Of a stretch of 64,000 nt of DNA, positions 9,172-18,778 are shown piece after piece. The translations under genes and the position numbers were made by a program. Under the pieces are notes generated by a model. It did no database searches. It had not been told where the DNA came from and was given only the letters and a program-made list of their open reading frames with translations. This DNA comes from Bacteroidota bacterium (GTDB taxonomy: Bacteria > Bacteroidota > Bacteroidia > Bacteroidales > JABHKC01): contig JABHKC010000153.1 in the NCBI GenBank assembly GCA_018692315.1, positions 1 to 64,000 of the forward strand. Direction: 5' to 3'. The number at the start of each line of letters is the position of its first letter. The stretch's first letter is position 1.

Positions 9172-12100
9172 TTATTCTGAAAAGTCCATTTTGCTGAACC
9201 TTTCATAATTTTTATGCCTAAATTTCGCATTCTCCTCGGCAGCTTTGAATAATTCTTCTGCCTCTTTCGGGAAAGCTTTTTGCAATGATGTATATCTTAC
9301 TTCACCAGCCAGAAAATCTTGGAATTTACTCCAATTGGGTGGTTTAGAATCGAGGATGAATGGATTTTTTCCTTCTTTTTCCATTTCAGGATTATATCGG
9401 TAATTAGTCCAATATCCAGCTTCAACTGCTCTTTTTTCTTCGCTTTGTGTTCGTGTCATTCCACCTTTCAAACCATGAGCAATACAAGGAGAATATGCAA
9501 TTATCAATGATGGTCCCGGATATGCTTCAGCTTCTTTTATTGCTTTCAAACATTGGTTTTGATTGGCACCCATAGCTATTTGAGTTACATATACATAACC
9601 ATAAGATATTGCCATCATTCCAAGGTCTTTTTTCCTGATTTTCTTTCCTGAGGCTGCGAATTTTGCAACTGCTCCAACTGGTGTTGATTTAGAAGCTTGT
9701 CCGCCTGTATTTGAATATACCTCTGTATCTAGAACTAAAATATTTACATCTGCTCCAGATGCTAAAACATGGTCTAATCCGCCGTATCCAATATCATATG
9801 CCCAACCATCGCCACCAAAAATCCATGTCGATCTTTTCACAAGGTATTGTTTCAAGGCAAGAATTTCTTTACTGATTGTGCTATTTTCATTTTCTAAGAT
9901 TGAAACAACTTGTGCAGAAGCTAATTTAGAATTTGCTGCATTGTTTTTATTTTCAATCCAACTCGTGAAAGCTTCTTTTAGCTCTTCTGAAATGCCATTA
10001 TTTAAGGCTTTTTTCATTTTCATTTCAATTCTTTCGCGTAGTTTGTCGCTTGCGAGAGACATTCCATAGCCATATTCTGCATTGTCTTCGAAAAGAGAGT
10101 TTGCCCAAGCAGGACCTTGTCCTTTGCTATTTGTACAATATGGTGTTGAAGGAGCAGATCCTCCATAAATTGACGAACAACCTGTTGCATTTGCAATTGT
10201 CATTCTATCGCCATATAATTGGGTAATAGTTTTTACGTAAGGAGTTTCACCGCAGCCTGCACAAGCTCCTGAAAATTCAAATAGCGGTTGTGCAAATTGG
10301 CTATTTTTTACATTTTTCTCTTTTGGTACAACTTCATCTTTATATCCAACTTTGTGGTGCATATATTCCCATCTTTCGATTTCGGAATCTTGTGTTCCAA
10401 GTGGCTTCATTTCAAGAGCTTTTCCTTTTTTATTTCCAGGACAAACTTCAACGCAGTTATTACATCCTGTACAATCGAGAACACTAACTTGAATTCTGAA
10501 TTGATACTCTTTTGTAGCTCCCATACCTTTTAAAGTTTCAGTATTTTCAGGAGCATTTTTAAGTTCTTCGTCTGTAAGTAAAAATGGTCTGATTACAGCA
10601 TGAGGACATACATAGGCACATTGGTTACATTGAATGCAATTTTCGCTTATCCATTCAGGTACATTCACTGCTATTCCACGTTTTTCATACTGTGTTGTTC
10701 CAGCAGGAAATGTTCCATCTTCTCTACCATTGAATGCACTAACCGGCAAGGAATCTCCTTTCAGACTATTGATAGGTTCCATAATATTCCTGATGAAATC
10801 TGGAATATTTCTCTTGTCAATTTCTTCTTTGTCTTCAAGATTTTTCCAATCTTCAGGTATTTCTATTTTTACAACATCGCCTCCTTTGTCAACAGCTGCA
10901 TAATTCATTTTCACTATATGCTCACCTTTCAAACCATACGATTTTTCAATAGCTCCTTTCATTTCGGCTACTGCCGATTCGTACGAAATTACATTTGAAA
11001 CCTTGAAAAAAGCAGATTGCATAATTGTATTTGTTCTTTCGCCAAGACCTATTTCACTTGCAATTTTTGTAGCATTAATTATGTAGAAAGAAATATTTTT
11101 TTCAGCCATGAATTTCTTCATATGTACTGGCAGCCTGTCTTTTGTTTCTTCAATGTCCCAAATGCTATTAAGTAGAAATACTCCATTTTCTTTCATACCT
11201 TTTAGCATATCATATTTGTAGATATATGCTGGAACATGGCAAGCAACAAAATCGGGATTATTTACAAGATAAGTCGATCGAATAATTTTATTGCCAAATC
11301 GAAGGTGAGATGTTGTTATTCCTCCAGATTTTTTAGAATCGTAAGCAAAATAAGCCTGAACATATTTATCAGTAGAATCACCAATAATTTTTATAGAGTT
11401 TTTGTTAGCTCCAACTGTTCCGTCAGAACCTAATCCATAGAATTTTGCTTCGAATGTTCCTTCCGGAACGGTTATCACATCTGGAAGAATTGGCAATGAT
11501 GACATCTTAACATCATCGACTATGCTAATAGTGAAATGGTTTTTTGGATTATCTAATTTCAAATTATTATAAACTGAAACAATATCAGATGATACAGTGT
11601 CTTTCGAACTAAGACCATATCTTCCACCGACTATTATAGGAGCATTTTCTTTATTGTAAAAAATATCGCGTATGTCAAGATACAAAGGTTCGCCATTTGC
11701 ACCAGGCTCTTTTGTTCTGTCAAGTACAGCTATCTTTTTTACAGTTTTTGGAAGTGCCTGCATCAAATGTTTTTCAGAGAAGGGGCGATATAGGTGAACT
11801 ACAATTACACCGACTTTTTCGCCATTTTGATTCATATATTCAACTACTTCTTTTATTGTTTGGGTAACCGATCCCATTGCAATAATGATATTTTCAGCAT
11901 CTTCTGCACCGAAATAATTGAAAATGTGATATGGACGACCTGTCATTTTTGTAATTTCCTGCATAAGTTCTTCAATCATATCAGGAATTGGATCGTAAAA
12001 TTTTGAAATTGCTTCTCTTGCCTGAAAATATATATCAGGATTTTGAGCAGTACCACGAGTAACAGGATTATCTGGATTTAGAGAGTTATCTCGGAATTTT

Positions 12101-12708
12101 TGAAGAGCTTCGAAATCTACAAATTGTTTTAAATCTTCTATTGATAGCGCTTCAATTTTCTGTACTTCGTGCGAGGTTCTGAAACCATCGAAAAAGTGAA
12201 GGAAAGGTATTCTGGATTTTATTGCTGCAATATGAGCCAATCCTGCAATATCCATTATTTGCTGCACGCTTCCTGTAGCGAGCATTGCAAAACCTGTGTT
12301 TCTGGCAGCCATAACATCGCTATGATCTCCAAAAATTGACAATGCCTGCGATGCCAAACTTCTTGCACTTACGTGAAAAACTGCTGGAAGCAGTTCGCCG
12401 GAAATTTTATACATGTTGGGTATCATCAGCAATAATCCTTGCGAAGCAGTATATGTACTGGTGAGAGCACCTGCCTGCAATGAGCCGTGAACTGCTCCCG
12501 ATGCACCGCCTTCCGACTGTAATTCAGAAACTAAAACGGTTTCACCAAACATATTTTCTTTCCCTGCGGCTGCCCACTCATCAATATTTTCTGCCATATT
12601 TGAGGAAGGTGTAATAGGATAAATTGCAGCAACTTCGCTAAACATATATCCAATATACGAGGCAGCATAGTTACCATCGCATGTTATAAAATTCTTTTTA
12701 TTTGCCAT
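9172..12708 (-). CDS. nifJ: Pyruvate:ferredoxin (flavodoxin) oxidoreductase
   Basis: The 1178-residue single-chain enzyme has the domain order of NifJ/PFOR. The N-terminal pyruvate-binding part begins with 'DGNYAASYIGYMFSE' and 'YPITPSS'. Two [4Fe-4S] ferredoxin motifs lie in the middle (CIQCNQCAYVCP, and CTGCNNCVEVCPG). The C-terminal thiamine-diphosphate domain contains 'GDGWAYDIGYGG' and 'NTGGQASKSTP'. It oxidises pyruvate with CoA to acetyl-CoA, CO2 and reduced ferredoxin in the cytoplasm, and points to an anaerobic metabolism. It is a single-gene unit with its own terminator. A -7-like TAATTTTG on the minus strand at 12753-12760 is a possible promoter element. Confidence 0.97.
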   Translation of the reverse strand: MANKKNFITCDGNYAASYIGYMFSEVAAIYPITPSSNMAENIDEWAAAGKENMFGETVLVSELQSEGGASGAVHGSLQAGALTSTYTASQGLLLMIPNMYKISGELLPAVFHVSARSLASQALSIFGDHSDVMAARNTGFAMLATGSVQQIMDIAGLAHIAAIKSRIPFLHFFDGFRTSHEVQKIEALSIEDLKQFVDFEALQKFRDNSLNPDNPVTRGTAQNPDIYFQAREAISKFYDPIPDMIEELMQEITKMTGRPYHIFNYFGAEDAENIIIAMGSVTQTIKEVVEYMNQNGEKVGVIVVHLYRPFSEKHLMQALPKTVKKIAVLDRTKEPGANGEPLYLDIRDIFYNKENAPIIVGGRYGLSSKDTVSSDIVSVYNNLKLDNPKNHFTISIVDDVKMSSLPILPDVITVPEGTFEAKFYGLGSDGTVGANKNSIKIIGDSTDKYVQAYFAYDSKKSGGITTSHLRFGNKIIRSTYLVNNPDFVACHVPAYIYKYDMLKGMKENGVFLLNSIWDIEETKDRLPVHMKKFMAEKNISFYIINATKIASEIGLGERTNTIMQSAFFKVSNVISYESAVAEMKGAIEKSYGLKGEHIVKMNYAAVDKGGDVVKIEIPEDWKNLEDKEEIDKRNIPDFIRNIMEPINSLKGDSLPVSAFNGREDGTFPAGTTQYEKRGIAVNVPEWISENCIQCNQCAYVCPHAVIRPFLLTDEELKNAPENTETLKGMGATKEYQFRIQVSVLDCTGCNNCVEVCPGNKKGKALEMKPLGTQDSEIERWEYMHHKVGYKDEVVPKEKNVKNSQFAQPLFEFSGACAGCGETPYVKTITQLYGDRMTIANATGCSSIYGGSAPSTPYCTNSKGQGPAWANSLFEDNAEYGYGMSLASDKLRERIEMKMKKALNNGISEELKEAFTSWIENKNNAANSKLASAQVVSILENENSTISKEILALKQYLVKRSTWIFGGDGWAYDIGYGGLDHVLASGADVNILVLDTEVYSNTGGQASKSTPVGAVAKFAASGKKIRKKDLGMMAISYGYVYVTQIAMGANQNQCLKAIKEAEAYPGPSLIIAYSPCIAHGLKGGMTRTQSEEKRAVEAGYWTNYRYNPEMEKEGKNPFILDSKPPNWSKFQDFLAGEVRYTSLQKAFPKEAEELFKAAEENAKFRHKNYERFSKMDFSE

Positions 12709-13140
12709 TTTGTATATATTTAATTAAACAAATTTTTCTCTAAAATTTTGCACAAAATTAGAACAAATTATTTAATAAATATATGTTGTTTATCATATAT
12801 TAATCTTTAAACAAGATTTATTGTGGGTGTGATTTTATTTCGATCTTATAGCTTTAATAATAAGCAAATTGTGTGTATTGTAGAGCAATAGTAATTAGTA
12901 ATTATTTTGCTAAATATCTAAATTAATTTCTGAAAATATCATAAGCCTCAAAACCTAAATAATAAATTACAACATAAAGCAGAAACTTCTTGATTTTTGT
13001 ACAAATTTCGAAAGAATATTTGTTAATAGTTTTTATTATTCAATGTAAGAAATGCTATGTTTAGTCAAATATTTATATTGTAATTGGTTTTTAGGGCGTA
13101 ATTTGAGTTTAAGAAGATAAACTTACTTTATGATTGAATA
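12709..13140. other. AT-rich intergenic region between divergent nifJ and the hybrid kinase
   Basis: No open frame or strong hairpin is evident. It presumably carries the divergent promoters. The best nifJ candidate is the minus-strand TAATTTTG at 12753-12760. No convincing promoter was seen for the kinase; a near-match (TAATTTG, one base short) lies at about 13099-13105. Confidence 0.5.
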
Positions 13141-14385
13141 ATGGAAGATACGATTTCTAATTTACAAAATAAAATTGCAATCTTAGAAAAGGAGGTGCAA
13201 ACTTTACAAAATCAGTGCAAAACTCTGCAATCTGAAAAGGAAACTGCAATTGTCCAAAGTAAACAAAAGACACTTTTTTTGGCAAACATTTCTCATGAAA
13301 TTAGAACTCCTTTAAATACTATTTTAGGATTTTCCGATCTTTTGTCAAAAGACAATATTTCTCCCGACGATCGAAAAGAATTTTCTGTTTGTATAAACGA
13401 AGATGGGAAAATGCTATCAAAATTGATCAATGACATAATTGATATTGCAAAAATAGAATCAGGTCAATTTGAGGTGAAGGAAAAGATTTGCGATTTAAAT
13501 AAAACTTTAAAGGAGATTTATTCAACTTTTCAAAAAAACTTGCCGAAACTCAAAAAGGAAAATATTGTAATAAAACTGAACATCCCGAATAGAAATACAA
13601 TAATTAGTATTGATACTCAGCGTATTAGACAAATTGTTTTTAATTTAATAACTAATGCTTTAAAATTTACAAACGATGGAAGCATAGAGTTTGGATATTC
13701 TTTCGATGTGCTTCAAGAAGGTGAAAAACAAAAAATTGCTATTAATTTTTTTGTGAAAGACACCGGTATTGGAATTCCTGAGCATGTAGGCAATAAAATT
13801 TTCGAAAACTTTAGTCAGGTTAAACCAACATCGTCAAAAGAATTTGGCGGAACAGGCTTGGGTTTGTCAATTGCACGCCGCATAGTTAAATTGCTTGGGG
13901 GAAATATTTGGTACGAATCAAAAATAAATGAGGGAACAATATTTTACTTTTCGATTCCTTATAATCCAGTATTGAAAGAGACTTCAAAAAATATTTCTAA
14001 ACAAAAAATCGAATCTTTCGACTATAAAGGAAAAACAATATTGGTTGCTGAAGATGAGGAGGCAAATTACTTCCTGTTAAAGTCTATATTTCAGAGAGTT
14101 AAAGCAGAAGTAGTATGGGCAAGAGATGGACAAGAAGCTATTGATATTTTTAATAGCGAAACAAAATTTGATATGATTATTATGGATATTCAAATGCCAA
14201 ATGTAAGTGGATCTGAAGCTACAAATGTAATTAAAAACAAGGATGACACTGTGCCAATTATTGCGCTAACTGCCTATGCACCTTTAGAATATGAAGATGA
14301 TTTGTTGAAGGTGAAATATGACGGATTTTATACAAAACCAATAACTCCTATTAAATTTTTGAATTATATAAACGAGTATTTCTGA
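13141..14385 (+). CDS. Soluble hybrid histidine kinase with C-terminal receiver domain
   Basis: The 414-residue product starts with an about 40-residue coiled coil. Next come a HisKA domain with the phospho-accepting His52 (NISHEIRTPLN), a HATPase_c domain (DTGIGIPEH; GGTGLGLSIARR), and a receiver domain from about residue 297 with Asp349 (MDIQMP) and the Lys of 'TKP'. There is no membrane segment, PAS or GAF domain. It therefore probably senses through a partner protein or is fed by another regulator. In-frame stop codon TGA lies just upstream of the ATG, fixing the N-terminus. It converges with the FecR gene, whose stop is 13 bases away. No dedicated response regulator is adjacent. Confidence 0.9.
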   Translation: MEDTISNLQNKIAILEKEVQTLQNQCKTLQSEKETAIVQSKQKTLFLANISHEIRTPLNTILGFSDLLSKDNISPDDRKEFSVCINEDGKMLSKLINDIIDIAKIESGQFEVKEKICDLNKTLKEIYSTFQKNLPKLKKENIVIKLNIPNRNTIISIDTQRIRQIVFNLITNALKFTNDGSIEFGYSFDVLQEGEKQKIAINFFVKDTGIGIPEHVGNKIFENFSQVKPTSSKEFGGTGLGLSIARRIVKLLGGNIWYESKINEGTIFYFSIPYNPVLKETSKNISKQKIESFDYKGKTILVAEDEEANYFLLKSIFQRVKAEVVWARDGQEAIDIFNSETKFDMIIMDIQMPNVSGSEATNVIKNKDDTVPIIALTAYAPLEYEDDLLKVKYDGFYTKPITPIKFLNYINEYF

Positions 14386-14398
14386 GAAGGTTCAGTTT

Positions 14399-15409
14399 TT
14401 ATCGAAATGAAAAAATGTTTGAATAATTCTCATTAATTTTTGAAAATTCTCTATTCAAAATATTGATAATATTATCTAAAGATTGTTCAGAAAATCGTGC
14501 TGAAAGAAGAAATTTGTCATTAATGTCCTGATTAACTATTATTTCTTTTTTATATGCTTTTTCAAGATCATCTACAATTTTATTAATTGAAGCTTTTTCG
14601 AAAACAAATTTTTTGGTTTTCCACGATAAGAAGTTTTTGTCTTCGTTTATGCTCTTTTCTATCACATTTATAGACTTTTTCAAGCTAGCTTTTTCGCCAA
14701 ATTGCAGATAAACTTTTTGAGTATTTAAATCGTCTTTTTTATCAAGAAATAATACATTTCCGGTAGCAACAATTACTTCAATCTCGTCTTTTTCTTCAAA
14801 GGAATTTATGCTAAAAGAAGTTCCATGCACTTCAATAATTGCATTCGACAATTGAACTTGAAATGTTTTTACGCCTTTTTTTATATCGAAAAAAGCTTCG
14901 CCATTTAAATGAACTTTCCGCATTTTAGAAAAATCATTCTGATATTCAATTTTGGACTTTGAATTTAGAAAAACTACAGAACTATCGGGCAAAACAACCT
15001 CTTTAGTTATTTCGCTACTGTTTTCTATCACCGTAATTCTATTGTTTGTTGCAATGTCGTCTTTCAGAAAATGCCAAATTCCAATTCCTAAAACAAATAC
15101 CGCTGCTATTCTGAAAAAATAGAATTTCCATGATACAAATTCTTCATTATTTGCATGAGAAGTATGGTTTTGAGTTTTTGATTCAGTTTTTTTGAGATTT
15201 ACATTAAACTTGTCCCAAATTTCATTTATTGATTCTTTTTTATTATATTTCTGAATGTCAGGATTATCCCATATTTTTTTTACTCCTTCGAAAAAATCCT
15301 CGTTTGCTTTATTTTGTTTTTTCCAATCTAATACTTTACTGTTCTCAGAATCAGTGGTTTCTTGAGCCAGAAATCTAATTATTATATCACTATCCTTAAA
15401 ATTTTCCAA
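14399..15409 (-). CDS. FecR-family anti-sigma factor
   Basis: The 336-residue product has a cytoplasmic N-terminus of about 95 residues that should bind the sigma factor, and one transmembrane helix (about 95-114). A periplasmic FecR domain follows (VVLPDSSVVFLNSKSKIEY; HLNGEAFFDI; about 120-220). The C-terminal part resembles the secretin/TonB short N-terminal region seen in Bacteroidetes FecR proteins. It lies 114 bases downstream of the ECF sigma gene and presumably controls it. Unusually, no SusC/SusD-type transporter follows; the next gene is a converging histidine kinase. Confidence 0.88.
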   Translation of the reverse strand: MENFKDSDIIIRFLAQETTDSENSKVLDWKKQNKANEDFFEGVKKIWDNPDIQKYNKKESINEIWDKFNVNLKKTESKTQNHTSHANNEEFVSWKFYFFRIAAVFVLGIGIWHFLKDDIATNNRITVIENSSEITKEVVLPDSSVVFLNSKSKIEYQNDFSKMRKVHLNGEAFFDIKKGVKTFQVQLSNAIIEVHGTSFSINSFEEKDEIEVIVATGNVLFLDKKDDLNTQKVYLQFGEKASLKKSINVIEKSINEDKNFLSWKTKKFVFEKASINKIVDDLEKAYKKEIIVNQDINDKFLLSARFSEQSLDNIINILNREFSKINENYSNIFSFR

Positions 15410-15523
15410 TTTGTTATTTTTTATTCGACAAAATATATGACACTATTTAAATTCTTTACCCTACAAAATATATTTTAATTCTTTCATAAATAATCGATTT
15501 CCTATCCAATTTGTAGTTAAAAA

Positions 15524-16060
15524 TTATCTATTTAGTTTTTTCCTGAGAATTTTAAGTGCTTTAGAAATCTGTGCTTCAACGGTTTTTACCGAAATGCCTC
15601 GCTTTTCTGCAATTTCGTTATATTTTAGAAATTCAAACCGGCTTTGTTCAAAAATTTCTCTGCATTTTTTGGGTAAACTATCGATGGCATTTTGAATTTT
15701 TTTCTCAAGTTCAGGTTCGTAATAGTTGTCAGGAGGATTCAGTTCCAGTTCTTTTAAAACATTGAAATGGAATGATTTATACTTATTTTCAATTTTTTCA
15801 TGATTCAGAAAATTTATTGAAAAATTGTGAGTTGCTTTGAAAAGATAAGCTTTTAGAGAAGTAGTAATTTCAATTTGTTCTCGTTTTTCCCAAAGTTTCA
15901 TGAAAACATCTTGGGTAATTTCCTCTGCAATTTCGTAACTTTTTACAAATTTTTTAGAGTATAAACACAAAGCAAAGTAATACATCTTAAAAACTTGCTC
16001 GAAATATTCTTCTTCTCCAAGTTTAATTTTATTTAATATGAATTTTTCAGATGTTTTCAC
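15524..16060 (-). CDS. ECF RNA polymerase sigma-70 factor (FecI-like, Bacteroidetes type)
   Basis: The 178-residue product carries sigma region 2 (YEIAEEITQDVFMKLWEKR, near residues 40-60) and region 4 with a helix-turn-helix (LPKKCREIFEQSRFE...YNEIAEKRGISVKTVEAQISKAL, about 129-170). It lacks regions 1 and 3, as expected for ECF factors. It pairs with the FecR anti-sigma gene downstream. Targets are unknown; the lipoprotein gene just upstream on the same strand is one possible member of its regulon. Confidence 0.9.
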   Translation of the reverse strand: MKTSEKFILNKIKLGEEEYFEQVFKMYYFALCLYSKKFVKSYEIAEEITQDVFMKLWEKREQIEITTSLKAYLFKATHNFSINFLNHEKIENKYKSFHFNVLKELELNPPDNYYEPELEKKIQNAIDSLPKKCREIFEQSRFEFLKYNEIAEKRGISVKTVEAQISKALKILRKKLNR

Positions 16061-16110
16061 AAATATTCAATTGGTTTTATTAATTTATTGAATAAATACC
16101 TTAAAAAATC

Positions 16111-16767
16111 CTAATAAACTAAATTAAAATTAGTGGTATCGAATGCTTTTATAAAAAAATCATTGGAAAAATTAGAAGGATTTCCATTTTCGTTTACAAA
16201 CCAATCGATAGTGATATTTTGATTCCCGTAGGTTTTACAAACTACATATTCATCAACCTCATTTCCGGTATATTTGTGGTCTGTGTTGTTGCAACAATCA
16301 TTGCAATTTAGTTCTGGTTTGCTAAAATTATATATAAGAATATCAGTAGTATTGTTTGGAAATGTATTTTCGATATGCAATTTTATAAATCCTTCGGGGT
16401 ACATTTCGTATCGCTTAAAGTATTCCGAATTGCTTATTATATCACTATTAAACTCTTCACTAAAATTGAAATAATTATTTTTCTCGAACTCTAATTTGTA
16501 TGCAGGAACGTATGAAACAGGCTGTGAGAAAGAGAATTCACCGTGTTGGTTGGAAGTTGTAGTTTCTACTAACTGAAAATTTGAGCTATAAGCCCCGGAT
16601 TCGATTTTTTGGCAATAAAGATTAACTGTAACATCCTCCAATTCTATTTGATGATTAGGATCTTCGATGGTTCCTGAAATTGAAATATAATTATTCTTAT
16701 CTGTACAAGCATCTATTAATAATATGATAAGCAGTAATTTGAATGGAAAAATAATTTTATTTTTCAT
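16111..16767 (-). CDS. Putative lipoprotein of unknown function
   Basis: I chose the internal ATG at 16767 because it gives a normal lipoprotein signal with the attachment cysteine at residue 21 (LIDAC). A longer frame to 16800 would add 11 residues before the signal. The mature part of about 200 residues begins with a beta-rich region (ISGTIEDPNHQIELEDVTVNLYC) resembling carboxypeptidase-regulatory-like folds. It contains a CNDCC cluster near residue 157. I recognise no specific family. It precedes the ECF sigma/FecR pair by 50 bases on the same strand and may be co-transcribed. Confidence 0.6.
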   Translation of the reverse strand: MKNKIIFPFKLLLIILLIDACTDKNNYISISGTIEDPNHQIELEDVTVNLYCQKIESGAYSSNFQLVETTTSNQHGEFSFSQPVSYVPAYKLEFEKNNYFNFSEEFNSDIISNSEYFKRYEMYPEGFIKLHIENTFPNNTTDILIYNFSKPELNCNDCCNNTDHKYTGNEVDEYVVCKTYGNQNITIDWFVNENGNPSNFSNDFFIKAFDTTNFNLVY

Positions 16768-16903
16768 AATATGGATTTTTATTGGGATTAATAATATCAA
16801 AAATAAATTGTCGGTGCATTAATTATTTTCAGTTATGCCATTTTTTTGAAAAGTGAGTTTTTTTTGTATTGAAAATGAGTTTAAATAATTACTATTAGCT
16901 GCC

Positions 16904-17419
16904 TTATAATGAGTTATTTAAGAAATTCAAAAGTTCAGAAATAAGTGGCTTTTTATTTTCACTAAGTTCATCGAAATATTCAGAAATTTTTTCAATGGAT
17001 TCTTCAATTTCAAATGTGTCAAAGCAATTTTTATTGTTTTCGATAACGGTAAATGCTTCGATAGCGATATCAAGACTATCGTTTAACACAATGTCAATAA
17101 ATACATTAAGGTAGTCGTAGAAATCAATTCCTGATTGCCAACAAGCAGAAACCAGCATTTTTTTTATTTCATTATCTGAATTATTTTCTAATGCATCTAT
17201 GTAAAAATTTACTGCCGAATCGGTTTTTACATCGCAAATTAAATTAAAAACCATATTTTTTATTGCATCTTCATTAGTGGTTTTCAGTAGTTTGAACAAT
17301 TCAGGCATATATTCAATGTTTGCACTTTTGCGAATGGAGTTTATAGCTTTTGTTACCGATTTCTGGTTTTGTGAAAATAAATCACTTATAATTTGTGCAG
17401 AGGTTTTAAGTTTTGTCAT
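16904..17419 (-). CDS. HEAT-repeat-like protein of unknown function
   Basis: The 171-residue soluble protein is made almost entirely of paired alpha-helices (IEYMPELFKLLKTTNEDAIKN; SAVNFYIDALENNSDNEIKKM), a HEAT/ARM-like pattern. No catalytic motif or signal peptide is seen. It begins 20 bases after the rpoD stop codon on the same strand, so the two are probably co-transcribed. HEAT-like proteins usually mediate protein-protein contacts; the partner here is unknown. Confidence 0.6.
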   Translation of the reverse strand: MTKLKTSAQIISDLFSQNQKSVTKAINSIRKSANIEYMPELFKLLKTTNEDAIKNMVFNLICDVKTDSAVNFYIDALENNSDNEIKKMLVSACWQSGIDFYDYLNVFIDIVLNDSLDIAIEAFTVIENNKNCFDTFEIEESIEKISEYFDELSENKKPLISELLNFLNNSL

Positions 17420-17439
17420 AAAAATAATAACTGTTGAGA

Positions 17440-18303
17440 TTATCCTAAATAGCTCTTTAACATTTTATTACGAGCAGTTGATCTAAGTTTTTTTATAGCA
17501 CGTTCTTTTATTTGGCGAACTCTTTCTCGTGTTAATTCAAGCTCATCTCCAATTTCCGAAAGTGTCAAAGAAGTTTTTCCAAACAAACCGTAATACGCTT
17601 TTATTACAAAAGCTTCTCTATAAGTAAGATTTGAAATAGCTCTTTCAATTTCTTTTTGCAACGATTCGTTAAGTAAATTTTTATCAGGACTTATAGAATC
17701 TTTACTAAGTAAGACATCGTACATATTTGCATCTTCTTCCTTCGAAATTGGTGCATCCATTGAGACGTGACGATTGCTGATTCTTAGGGCATCTCTCACA
17801 CTTTTTGGAGCAATTTCTAATTCTTGTGCAATTTCTTCGTGCGTTGGATCTCTCTCAAATTTTTGTTCTAAATTCGACAATGTCCTGTTTATTCTATTTA
17901 TAGAACCAATTTTGTTTAGAGGTAGTCTTACAATTCTGGCTTGCTCAGCAAGGGCTTGTAAAATCGAATGTCTGATCCACCAAACTGCATAGGAAATAAA
18001 TTTAAATCCACGAGTTTCGTCAAAACGATTTGCCGCTTTAATTAAACCTAAATTCCCTTCATTTATTAAGTCTGGAAGGCTAAGTCCTTGATTTTGATAT
18101 TGTTTTGAAACGGAAACAACAAATCGCAAATTTGCTCTTACAAGTCGATGCAATGCAGCCGAATCGTTTTTTCTAATTCTTTTTGCTAACTCTACCTCTT
18201 CTTCAACAGTAATTAATCCGACTTTACTAATATCTTGCAAATATTTATCGAGAGAAGGAGTGTCTCGATTGGTAACTTGCTTCAATATTTTTAATTGTCT
18301 CAT
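17440..18303 (-). CDS. rpoD: Primary RNA polymerase sigma factor RpoD (short Bacteroidetes type)
   Basis: The 287-residue protein has sigma region 1.2 (PSLDKYLQDI), region 2 (LVRANLRFVVSVSKQYQNQGLSL and the -10 recognition segment FKFISYAVWWIRHSI), region 3 (RDPTHEEIAQEL) and region 4 (LSEIGDELELTRERVRQIK). It lacks the long region 1.1 and non-conserved insert of proteobacterial RpoD, as in other Bacteroidetes. It should direct transcription from TTTG / TAnnTTTG promoters, several of which are visible in this window. It is divergent from rho across a 475-base gap. Confidence 0.96.
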   Translation of the reverse strand: MRQLKILKQVTNRDTPSLDKYLQDISKVGLITVEEEVELAKRIRKNDSAALHRLVRANLRFVVSVSKQYQNQGLSLPDLINEGNLGLIKAANRFDETRGFKFISYAVWWIRHSILQALAEQARIVRLPLNKIGSINRINRTLSNLEQKFERDPTHEEIAQELEIAPKSVRDALRISNRHVSMDAPISKEEDANMYDVLLSKDSISPDKNLLNESLQKEIERAISNLTYREAFVIKAYYGLFGKTSLTLSEIGDELELTRERVRQIKERAIKKLRSTARNKMLKSYLG

Positions 18304-18778
18304 TACTATATTTTTACAATGAATAATTTTTTCAGAAAACTGTCAAAAAAATGTACTATAAATATTTTAACTTAAATTTTAAGTTTTAAAGAAACTAAAA
18401 ACTTTTTTATTAATAAAATGTTTATAACTATTTTGAAATAAAAATGCAATTTATTTTGCTTTTATAAAACAAAAGTATTACTATTGCAAAGAATTATCCA
18501 AATAGTTTTCGTAAGACAAGTTTTATTACATAACATTATCAATAAATTATATTGAAGTGTTAATTTGAAAAAAGAAAAAATTGTAGCGACTTTATTCTTT
18601 TTCAGTCAAGTATTTTATGAAAATGTAATAATTTATTACATTTAATATTAATTTAGAGTATGAAATTTAATACTTCAAACAAAAATATCAATCTGCCAAA
18701 AATCTATCACATGCCTTATTGTTAAGGTGTTAATGTTAAATTTAGCATTAAATAAACTTAAAAATTAAATTTGTAACT
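18304..18778. other. Divergent regulatory region between rpoD and rho
   Basis: Very AT-rich with no open frame. It contains the candidate rpoD promoter (18470-18502, minus strand) and a perfect 11+1+11 palindrome at 18621-18643. A TAAATTTG element at 18766-18773 lies only five bases before the rho start, which would make a nearly leaderless transcript if used. Confidence 0.5.
18470..18502 (-). promoter_or_regulatory. Candidate rpoD promoter (Bacteroidetes type)
   Basis: On the minus strand TTTG (18502-18499) is followed after 21 bases by TACTTTTG (18477-18470), matching TTTG...TAnnTTTG. It would give a 5' leader of about 160 bases. Confidence 0.5.

Noticed and set aside
10600-10998. Open frames on the plus strand inside nifJ
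   Set aside because: Aromatic/cysteine-rich shadow frames opposite a strongly conserved enzyme; no start signals.
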